From Mesocentrotus franciscanus (Eukaryota > Echinodermata > Echinoidea > Camarodonta > Strongylocentrotidae): a DNA stretch of 64,000 nt. A program made the translations under genes and the position numbers. Under the pieces are notes generated by a model. It was given only the letters and a program-made list of their open reading frames with translations, was not told where the DNA came from and did not search any database. Below, one piece after another: positions 47,701 to 59,700 of this stretch. The DNA is taken from positions 26,373,828 to 26,437,827 of the forward strand of contig CP137686.1 in assembly GCA_037976565.1 (NCBI GenBank). Direction: 5' to 3'. The number at the start of each line of letters is the position of its first letter. Position 1 is the stretch's first letter.

Positions 47701-50700
47701 TTACTATGTTTCTGGACTTTGATTTTCTCACCCATTTTCTTCCTATTTTTTACTATGTTTCTAGACTTAGATTTTTTCACCCATTTTCGTCCTATTTTTT
47801 ACTATGTTTCTAGACTTAGATTTTCTCACCCATTTTCTTCCCTTTTTTTACTATGTTTCTGGACTTAGATTTTTCTCACTCATTTTCTTCCTATTTTTTT
47901 ACTATGTTTCTGGACTTACATTTTTCTCACCCATTTTTTTCCTATATTTTTACTATGTTTCTGGACTTAGATTTTTTTCACCCATTTTCTTCCTATTTTT
48001 TTACTATGTTTCTGGACTTAAATTTTTCTCACCCATTTTTTTCCTATTTTTTTACTATGTTTCTGGACTTAGATTTTTCTCACCCATTTTCTTCCTATTT
48101 TTTTACTATGTTTCTGGACTTAGATTTTTTCACCCATTTTCGTCCTATTTTTTTACTATGTTTCTAGACTTAGATTTTTCTCACCCATTTTCTTCCTATT
48201 TTTTTACTATGTTTCTGGACTTACATTTTCTCACTCATTTTCTTCCTATTTTTTACTATGTTTCTGGACTTAGATTTTTCTCACCCATTTTCTTCCTATT
48301 TTTTACTATGTTTCTGGACTTAGATTTTTCTCACCCATTTTCTTCCTATTTTTTACTATGTTTCTGGACTTAGATTTTTTCACCCATTTTCGTCCTATTT
48401 TTTACTATGTTTCTAGACTTAAATTTTTCTCACCCATTTTCTTCCTTTTTTTACTATGTTTCTGGACTTACATTTTTCTCACTCATTTTCTTCCTATTTT
48501 TTTACTATGTTTCTGGACTTACATTTTTCTCACCCATTTTTTTCCTATTTTTTTACTATGTTTCTGGACTTAGATTTTTCTCACCCATTTTCTTCCTATT
48601 TTTTTACTATGTTTCTGAACTTAAATTTTTATCTCCATTTTTTGTTCTATTTTTGTAATATTGTACTATGTTTTACAAAATTAATGAATTTTGTCACCTA
48701 TTTGCTTTTAATGTAGGCCGATATTTGATTGCAAGGTTCTTGAAACTAACTTACAATTTACAAATATATATTTGCACAATTCAAAACATATTTCAAAATA
48801 TAAGTCTATAATGTTAAAAATAATTTTGAGATATTTTGTCTTTTAAAGTAAACGAAAAATAGATTCAAAGATGATTCGGACAAATTACTGGCCCTCCTCA
48901 GAACTCAACTTTCCCTTTTAATGGAGCTCAATTATATTGTATGAACATTTAATCAAGAATTAAGAATGTTTTAATTTTATCTTTAACTTAAATGATCTAT
49001 CTGTTTATTATTTTGAATATTTCAATTAAAAAAGTACCTAATTAGCACCAAAAAAAAAAAATACTCTGTCGTTTTAATGACTAGAACTGATCCAATTGGA
49101 TGGAATTGTAACAATTTCCCCCCAAAATAAATACATTTATTTTGTTTTTGACTAATTCTCCAAAAAAATTAAATCATAACGAATGACAGCTTTAGAAACT
49201 TAGCTTTCACTCAATGTATGTTTGCTGCCATCTAGTGGTACAAAGTGAATACTTTATTTTCAAATTCAAATAATTACAACACATTCAGATCGGCTCAACG
49301 GCGTATTCCAATAACTACATTGCCATTTCGCCAGATTTGTCTTAATTCCTTTAAAACCCACAGTATGGGGGATAAGAGTTAGATTTGCACCAGGAAAGAA
49401 GAATTTAAGAGTATTCCAGAGCAAGAATTTAACAAAATGAGTAAGGATCGAATTCAGCTCAGACAGCAGTCCCACACACGCACTCTTGTGTTGGGAATTA
49501 ATAATAGTCGGTCTGCAGAAAACGATCAACTTTGCTTGACACTGGACTGCTAGCTGCTGGATTGGAGCTACTTTAAAGATCTTCATTTTGTCCACAAGGT
49601 GAGTAAATAAATAACACATAATTCAATACAACATTGAGTTTGCTTTCTGTAGATCTACAATTACAAATTAGGAAATTGGTTAAGTAATCTTGATTTTGTA
49701 AATTTATTTGGTTCATGAAAAAATCCAAACCATCACAATTGATGAAGATGTAGATTATATTCCCTACTGTACTGCATCTATGACAGTAAGTCTACATATA
49801 CGGCACTATAGTCACCTATATCTGCGTACCTAAGGCTTTTCATTGGAATTGGAAGTGAAAAATCATAACATGAATCTAATTAGACCGAAAATTTCTGTCT
49901 CTTTCGTTCGTTAGCCTCTGATTTGGGTAGGGTCGGCTCCTCTCTTTAGAGACAGAAGCCTACCGTAGGTAGACAGAAATAACCGTCTGGTATGGGTCAT
50001 TCTTTAATAAAACTGACATTTGTTGACATTCCCCATACACAGACGGTAACCAATACGGCTCGCAACGGGGGGAGAGATTGAGCCGATTGTGCAGCACTTG
50101 CTACCCGAAACTTTCTCCCACGATTTTCCTTATTTAGATCTAATTTTCTGATTTATAAATCAGATACAAAAATACTATGTCTATTTTTCTCCTATGTACA
50201 GTTATCATTTTTAATGACTTATTTCTAAATGCAAAATTTACGGACTTACGTATATGAATTATCCAATTTTTATCTCAGAACCAAGGAAACGGTACGTTCA
50301 TGCATTCGAACTGGTAATCTATGACATGACCCGCCCGATATATTTCGGGTCAACCGACCAAAACAAGCCCAATGGCCAATCAGAGCACGTGTTTGATATT
50401 GGGCTTATGAATATTCAAACATCACCGGCTCAAGCCGGGCTGACTCATACGTAGCTATTGGACGTTCGAAAAGAAAAAATGAATATTCATCAACTTAAAC
50501 CAAGATGGCTGACAACAAATCTTGTTGACTACAAGACTTTCTCGGATTAATCATTAATATAGGATCTAAATGAGCAAGCTATCGTAAGTCAAAGTAGATA
50601 TTTCTGTGTTATTTTCATCTTAATTAATATTCAGTGTAATATTGCAGCCAAAGTGGATATATGAAGACGTAAAGAGTGAAAAATCTCGTTGCATATCTCA

Positions 50701-53700
50701 TTCATCGCGGTCCGGCCGAACCGAACCATTCGTTCCGCACACTACTGCATACGCCGTACTTCAGTCTATGTATAGAGGCGGTCAGAGGAGCCAGATGCAA
50801 TCTCAGCGGAACAACCGTCGATATCAGAGACTGAAGTTTTCGGTCTAACCGTAGGCGTCCTTCTGTGCAAACTCGGTGGTACGGATCTGGCCACCAAATT
50901 CCGGCCAAACTTTTGGACTAAAATTTCACTTTAGCGGATTCATATCCGATGCATTTATTTTGAAAATTAGGTCTAGGCTAATTAATATAGCCTACATCGG
51001 TTCCACTTACCAGATTTACTGTATGATGCATTTAAGGGTCTTTTTCCTGGTTTTCTTCGTCGAAATTGAACTCCGCTTCGTGTTGAAATTTTTGCAGCGC
51101 ATGCGCAGTAACAATTGGACCCGATGTATATTAGCCTAGACCTAATTTTCAAAAATGAATGCATCGGATATGAATCCGCTAAAGTGAAATTTTAGTCCAA
51201 AAGTTTGGCCGAATTTGGTGGCCAGATCCGTACCACGAGTTTGCACAGGAGCGCCTATGGTCGGCTTCTGTCTCTAGTAAAGAGAGGAGCCGACCCTACC
51301 CAAATCAGAGGCTAACGAACGAAAGAGACAGAAATTTCGGTCTAGAATCTAATTAGAGAATGGAATTACTACTACTAGATACTACTAGAGTAGGCCTACT
51401 CGTTCACAAATTATATGTTTGACCAAATTAAGGCAGTGCAGTGTAGACTAGATTCTGCCACATGCGCGGACTGGCCGCATGGTAGTTGGTACAGACATGT
51501 GAACGCATGTGGCAATAGCATCTCCATTCATACACAGGACTTGCACCCATTTTTAATGATTTGCAATTCTTTGCACTTTTTAGGCATTTTACAGGTAGAT
51601 ATTTCATAAACTAAGCCAATAAATCATCCTTAATCATAAATGTAAGATTTTCTTGCATATTTTTTAACAGAAATGGAATGGCAAAGTTGATTCTTAATAG
51701 TTGATTTGATTTGAAAGCATAATAGAATACTACAACCAGAACCTGCTTATTTTTTTTTATTTTTAATTTTAATTTTTTTCAGGGTATCTTAGCTTCGGCT
51801 GCTGGAAAGTCATCAACTTGGACTGTGTGGCACTGCATGGCACCGTTGTATTTTAGTGTACATGCAGTCATAATTTGTAAGACTGAACTGTCCAACACAC
51901 ATCAAGGAAATGCAAGACATGGGTGAGAGTGTGAGACCCATACTGGGTTATTGTTCATCTGTAATGGAAAGCATTTCAAAATGCCAACAAATGAACAATG
52001 CCTTCTACAAATCCATCAAAGACCAAGTAGCCATACCCAGACCTGAATACATCACTCAACCCCAGAAGATACTCAAGGGACATCATAATATCTCCTTCTC
52101 TAACATAAGATGCAAAACGGATATCTATCGACTCACCTTCTTTCCAAGAACCATTCGGGCCTGGTATTTATTCCCCCAGCATCATTGCCTGCAACTCGGT
52201 TGAAACCTTCAAAACCAGACTCTGGGAAGCAATCCAAAGGGTAATATAAGCATAGTCCCTCCCCACAACTGCAATGTGATGGGACTCAATTCCAAAATGT
52301 TCTAGATGCAACAAACACTCTCTCTCGAGCGATAACGTTCTTATTGGTCATTTATATCCTCCTCGGATCGGACCAGAACAGAATGCCGACCAACAAACAT
52401 TCAGCAAGTACTTCCAGGTCGCCTCGCCCTGCCACAATCAAACATGTGTTAGGTTGGAATGAATCTGAGATATAAATCTAGTAATCTACAATACACAGCT
52501 TTTACCAGGGCAATCTCAACAAACACAAATTGAATTACCTCACAGCGTAATTAATATATCCTGTATCTGCGTGTGAATATTTTTGTATAACTTTGTTTCT
52601 CTACACTTTTGCCATGACAGCTCATTGACACTTGTTGGTATACATGTACTATGTAGTTGCATGATGCCAGTTTTATGTAACATTTTATAGATGTGTATTC
52701 ATGTAACAGTAATATAGCTTTGTCTAAGTATTCATTTAATGTTTTAAACACGTCTGAAGACTATTCATGTTTGGCAGATATACCTAGTTGCCAGTGCTAT
52801 TAACACTTACATGTATTACATTGTTATAGTAGATGTGAACTTATTTATGTATACCTTTTGCCTTCACATGTATTCATTTTAGGCTAATGCATTTATAGAC
52901 ATTTTTAAAGAATTTTTTTAAAGACTGTTTATGTTTGTCATGTCATCTCATTGAAACTTGCCAGATAGCCTTGCTACTGGTATTATGTCACACTTATTGT
53001 CATGTATAAGCTGTTCAATATTTGTTCATATTTATCTGCCAGTTTTACAAGTATTTTATTAGCAAAAATGTATATATATTATAAATAATTTTTTTGTGTG
53101 TATTTGTCTTACATTCAGATTAAGATTTACAATATATTTGTATAAAAGGGGTACATGTATATGTGCCAATCGATTTGCTAGCATTGTACATTCCTTTTTA
53201 ATATTGAGGTATTCATGTGAACCACATTTATCTGCAAATTTTACCATTGATTAGCAATTTAATGGAAGAAAAAAAAATTTTCCTTTCTTGTGTTATGTTT
53301 TACATTTAGACCTACAAATTAGTACTATATTTGCATAATATTTGTATCATTTAAAGACGGTACATATATACATGTATATATGCCAATCAGTTTGCCAGCC
53401 AGCATTTAGACAGAGATATATATATTCATGTATATAATAGTTACTGATACATGTACCGGTATTACCTTTGAATCAAATATTATCTAAATAAAATGCTAGC
53501 AAAGTTTTGTTAGTAATCTTAGTATGTATGTTTTAGAAGTTTTGTAGGCTTTTTTGTTTGTTTGGTGCTCTAATTCACCATATGGGTGTACATGTTCATT
53601 GCATTTGATATTTTTAACGTAATATTAAAGTGTTCGAACATTTCAAACTGTAATCAAAATTTGTATGCATTTTATTTATCTTGTACTGTACATCTGGCAG

Positions 53701-56700
53701 CAGAAAAATAGGATAGAAATGTACTTTCCCTATTTTTCCTATGTTATTCCTACTTCTTCTTTTTTTTACTAGGGTAGGGAATATAGGGACAGTATGTGGA
53801 TGGGGATTCGATCATTAGATTTTTTCCAATACTTTTTACATGCATGCATGACACCTACATGTGTAATTGTGTATATTGTACAACAATGTGCTACAAAATA
53901 GAATTTGACAGAGCTTTTATTGCTACCAAACAATATAGTACAGCAATCATTTATCATCAACAAATTAAATGAAATCAAATGATAGTATTCCAACAAAATT
54001 TAAATAGCTTTAAATATATTTGGCTTGTAGTTCTTAATAAGAAATATGTTTGAAATATATATGTTTAAAATATAATTCAAAGAAAATAGATGAAAAAATA
54101 GGAAAAAATATTTTTTTCCTATTTTTCTTGTCCAAAAAATATATTTCAAATAGCATAGATTTGGAACAAAAAAATAGGAAAAAATATATTTCAAAACTAT
54201 TTGTGGCTTTATTTTTTTCCTATTTTTTGTTCCAAAACTATGCTATTTAAAATATATTTTTTGGGGACGAGAAAAATAGGAAAAAAATATATTTCAAAAC
54301 TATTTGTGGCTTTATTTTTTTCCTATTTTTTGTTCCAAAACTATGCTATTTGAAATATATTTTTTTGGGGACGAGAAAAATAGGAAAAAAATATATTTCA
54401 AAACTATTTGTCGCTTTATTTTTTCCTATTTTTGTTCCAAAACTATGCTATTTGAAATATATTTTTTTGGGACGAGAAAAATAGGAAAAAAATATATTTT
54501 TGCATTTATTTTTTCCCTATTTTTTTTCTATTTTTTTCCTATTTATTTTTTACTAGGGAAAGTAAATATCCAAAATAAATCATACTGTCGTATTATTTAT
54601 TGGTTCCGTTACTTTGGTTCAGATAAGTTTCTTTTCATTTTATATGTTTTGCATTGTTCAGTTTTTCTTCCATTCATGTTTTGTTTGATTTGTCTGAGGA
54701 GTAAAAGATTGAGTTTCTCATCTTAAAGTTAGAACTTTGAATTGTACAACCCTACAGGTGCTCTGATTACAACATCAGAAACACAGTCCACTATCGCTGC
54801 TGCACTCAACCTGTACAAGACCATCCTTCCAGCAGGCTGCTTTGGAGGAAGAGATGCCATCGGCCCACAGCTGTTCATCACCGACGACTGCCTGGCAGAG
54901 CGATGGGCGCTCAAAGAAGCATTCCCCCAGTCCACACTACTTCTTTGCTCCTTTCATCTCCTTCAAGCAACACGGAAATGGTTGAGTGCAGCACACAACA
55001 TTCCCCTCACACAACGCCCCAATCATCTGACCCACATGAGAAGGATGATTCTTGCTTCATCGTCAAAAGAAGCAGACTCTTTCTTAGCTTCCAGCATGAC
55101 TGATCCAACACTCCATAAGTAAGCTGTACAGTTTTTATGTGTGTTGGTCAATATAGGCCTATAATGAACTGTTATAGTTCTAGCATGGATCATTGAAATA
55201 TGATTGTTAAAAAGAAAGGTATAGAGTGGTGAAGTGTGACGTCATAAAAAATCTATTTTTGGAATTTCTCAATTTTTTCTTCATTTTTGGAAAGACCACC
55301 AAAAATAATGTCAAAATGTCGAAAACCAATTGAATAGGTTAAGTATTGGCTATGGGAACTCAGTGTTATATTGCTCTGGTTCAGGAGCCAGAGCAATATA
55401 ACACCGAGTTCCTATAGGAAATCTATTTATTCAGATGGTTATATCTCGGCCAATACTTTACATATTCAATTGGTTTTCGACATTTGGACATTATTTTTGA
55501 TGCTCTTTCGGAAAATGAAGAAAAATTCCAAAAATAGATTTTTATGACGTCACAGCTTCGGTACTCTATAATGATGCCTGTATTCATAATGGGATCATTA
55601 ATGAACTATTATGTTACTTGTATAGTACTTGGAGTGTAGTTAGCTAGTGCAGTCAATAAGTACCTTTTCTAGTCTCAATTGTAAAGCCATCAATAGTTTA
55701 CATGCAGTGACTGATAGATTATTTAGTAGTTATGAAAAATGCCATTTTTATTATGGAGGATTAACTTTGATATTCTGATACCTATATTTTAAGCAGAAAG
55801 TTAGGTTAGGAAGAAATTTAATAAGCCTATAATGCACTAATTAATGTCAATTTGTGATTAATCGCAATTATTGTTAATGCTTTATATGATATGAATTATG
55901 TCAAAATCTTATAGCCTTGCAAATGCTGCATACATTTTAAACCGCTTTCCAATTAAGGAAATTAATTTAAGAGGTTTTTATTATCATTTTTGGTTACAGA
56001 TGCATGCACATTTTTTGCCCCCAAACATATAACAAAATAAATTCCATTAAAAGTCAAATAAAATTGAATATTGTACCAATTAAGTGTCTTAATGAACAAC
56101 AGCCCTCTCTATACCTAATGCTTGTTTGATACAACTGCTATTACGGTAAAACACAGTTATCTGCAGTAATCAGTTGCATGTAGCAAGCATATATTGATAT
56201 TCACCATTTCCAGGTCCTTCAAAGACTACCTGCAAAGGGCTCATGAGAAGAAGAATGAGTGGGCCTGTTCATATCGAACAGAGATGCCTCTCATAGGCAA
56301 TGTCGCAAACAATTTCTGCGAAGCTGCTGTGCGGGTGTTGAAAGACAAGGTGCTGTCTAAGACCAAGGCTTTTAGCATTGCCCAACTGGTGGACTTCGTC
56401 TCCAACCGCCTCGAAGACTACTACCAGAGAAGAATCCTGGATGTGGCCAATGGCCGCTTCGACAACATACTTAGCAGCAAGAGCATGGTAAATGCAGGTG
56501 GCATTACAGAACAAGACATCACCAAAGTAAGTAACTTAATTTATCAAGAACTTGATGATAATTTTATGGTTGATTCATGTAACTAGTTTATACTCGAAGG
56601 TGATATGAAGGGTTTAGTAGAGGTGTTGTGGTCGAGTGGATATGTCACCGGACTGTCGATCACAAGGTCCGAGGTTCGAGTCCCGCCACAGCACTAATGT

Positions 56701-59700
56701 CCTTTGGCAAGACATTGATCTACATTTGCCACACTCAACCCAGGTGAGGTAAATGGGCACCTGGTAGGATTATTCCTTGAAATGCACTGTGCGCTGATAA
56801 CGGCTGCCGGAGCTAAAGCTAGGGTATAATGTCCAAAGCTCTTTGGAAGCGCATAGAGGTGTTATTTCATAACGTATTATGCGCTATACAAGAACTGAAC
56901 TATCATTATTATATTTACTTGAAATTTAAAATGACTCAAGCATGTTATACAATTATGACAACTGTATAAAGCAAATATTTATTTCTTAACAAAATTTGTT
57001 TGGACAGAAAAAAAAAAATAATAGGAGGAATTTGATTTCTTATACTAATGTGTTTTTATGCCTCTGCCACATAGTGGTGCCTATGTCTTTGGTGAAGATA
57101 CAACAATATTAGAGATACAACAGTTTTCAGAATACTGCCCCTGCTCTTTTTGTTGTAATGTACGCATGAATATGCATAAAGTATCCTGTACCACATAGAC
57201 TACATGTAGGCTACATGTATTTTAAAACAAAGGACCTTCAGTGGGTCCGAGTTGTTTACACGTACACACGTCCTAAAACAGTGGTTGATTGGTATGTGTG
57301 CATGGAGCTAGTATATGTGTATCAGACTGTTTTTAGTTGATTTTGTTTTACTCCAGAATATTACTAATGGTCTCTATATTGGTCTCTATGGGGTTTTCGA
57401 CCTGGGTAGTAGAATGTCGCATGCACTTTTCAGACCTAGTGAAATTATTAAAGGGACTTGGTAACATTGTTCAGATGAGAGAAAATGGTGCTAAGGTAAT
57501 GACTTCAATGCTAGATGTACAATTAAAGATAATCTGAAAGTTAGAGTGAAAACAGACCATTATTAATGATAGAAATTGGGAAAAACTGATCTGATCAATT
57601 CCTTAATTTTCCCAACTATATTATTACAATTTAATTACATTTTAGGTGAATGTAAATCGTCACAAAGCAATGAATTGGCTCTATATAACATCCCAGACAT
57701 TTAAGTGTTGAAAGATTTTTAAATGCCTGTCTTATGTCTTATTTTCATGGATAAACGGTTGGGAAAATTCAAAAATGGTTGGGAGAATTTACTGTTAGAG
57801 GGTGTTGCACAGTGACGCCTTCAAAGAAAACCAAAAATATCTTTGTGGTTTGAGAATTTTTTCAGGATCTTTTGCATGTTAGGGGGTTAGTATAAAAGGA
57901 ATATATAGTACACACTTTTTTCATCAACCTCCAACAAAAAGACTACATAATTTATTATAATTCATGTGTCTATTAATTTGATTTTCATGCATCCCTTTCT
58001 ATATACATTTATCTTGCAGATATCGGAAACAGAGTACAAAGTTGTGAGCCCCAGCCAATCTGACACTGATTACCATGTGAACACTCACGTGGGATGCTGC
58101 TCATGCTACAAAGGGATAACAGGAGGACCATGCAAGCACCAGGCTGCTGTTGTTCGCTTTCATTCTACACCTTCACTGAACTATGTGCCTTTGACAGACA
58201 CCAATGCAAGACTGCTCTTGTATAGAATTGCAACAGGTATTATTTTAAAGGTACTATGTCACATTTGCAGGCCCAAAAAATGAAAAGGTTAAATTCCAAC
58301 GGCATTTGAAAGACAATACTAATTTAGAACTTCCCTTAAAAAAAGGGGGCTTGAAAATGTCTTTAAGTGGGAAAATAACGACTATTAGTTGTCGAATCGA
58401 CTTAGGAGCTATAGAGCCAGTAAGTAATAGTCTGATTTTTCAGACCATTGTACCGAATGGTCGTACGTTTTATGCTGCGCAAAGATTCAATCAGTTTAAT
58501 TTTGGCCATTACAAGAAGTGGGTTATTGATGTAGACAAATGCTCATGTACCCTTTACAGCTCATTTTATGTATGTTATTACCAAAGATGAAAAAGCCAGT
58601 CAGTCACTCAATAGTGTCTGACAGTGAAGTCTAGCAAGTAAACGGGTTTCCTTGCATAATTTGAATATTAGGACACTGCTAACGTTTAAATTTCACAGAT
58701 AGGACATACATGTACATGACATATTCATAATTCCTGCAAAGTTCTACAGAATTTGATGTTGGCTGCAAAAGGGACATAGTATCTTTAAAGTGAACCAGTA
58801 CCATTGTCGATGGAAACAAATTCTTAAGTTTTATGTGAAATGTTACTTTTTATATTCCTACTAGTGCACAAACCCTCTAAAATGCAAAAATTCCTGAAAA
58901 ATTTTAGCCAGAAAATATGTTTCAATGTTGGCCCAGCTTCCATCATAATTCCGCCTCAACATTCCTTTTTTTTGTTTTGAGAAAATACAGCGTTAACATA
59001 TTGAAGAAAAAAAAATGGATTCAAGCATGACTCTTTGTGCAATTACAAATATGTTGAAAGATGAATTTGGCAATTTCATGACTGTTCCTGTAACTCAACT
59101 CCCCTTTAAAGTTGACCTATGAACTATCTTTCATTCATTAGTGTGTTTTGAATATCCTTTTGCATACCAATTTTCTTTTAATGATTTTGTTTATGCAGGG
59201 AGTGAGGTAGCAGAGGAAGGATGGTTTGCAGGTTTGGAGAACGTTCCAGTCGAGGAATTACACTCTCCAAACCCGGTCCCTGAAGAGATGCCAGAAACGA
59301 GGGATGTAAACTTAACTGCAGCTGCGGACAGCTTACTGTCGATCAACAAGCGTAATGCTCCTCATGCACCAACTGGTATTGCTGTGATTTTTTTCCCATT
59401 AACACAATTCTGTTTGCAGTTATCTAATTTACGTCAGAGAGGTTTATCCTGCAGAGCTGATTTATCTTTTTATAAGCTCAACAGAAACAATTGTAAAACC
59501 TGGTATTGCATTTTGCAAAAAATGTGATTTTGGGCTATATCCACAGAGGTAAATGGAAAAAATGAAGTGCTAGCTCTTTTCTACATGCATTAATACTTTG
59601 GCTGCCTGATTATATTTAAAACATATAATCATTGAAAACGGCTACAAATTGTGTTACATTTTTATGACCATGGGCCACTGAATTATGGAATATCATGTGG

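Noticed and set aside
47577..48716. Phe/Leu-rich ORFs of up to 189 codons
   Set aside because: Overlapping frames of a ~50-bp minisatellite; no start context or splice sites of note.
49266..49619. 117-codon minus-strand ORF
   Set aside because: No recognisable motif, no fitting splice sites, and it lies in an AT-rich intron of the opposite-strand gene.
54304..54726. 140-codon Phe/Tyr/Lys-rich ORF
   Set aside because: Mostly translation of the ~120-bp AT-rich tandem repeat.
58306..58590. 94-codon ORF downstream of MULE-gene exon 8
   Set aside because: Lies wholly inside a TTAA element whose other copy (33784-34320) has the frame broken.
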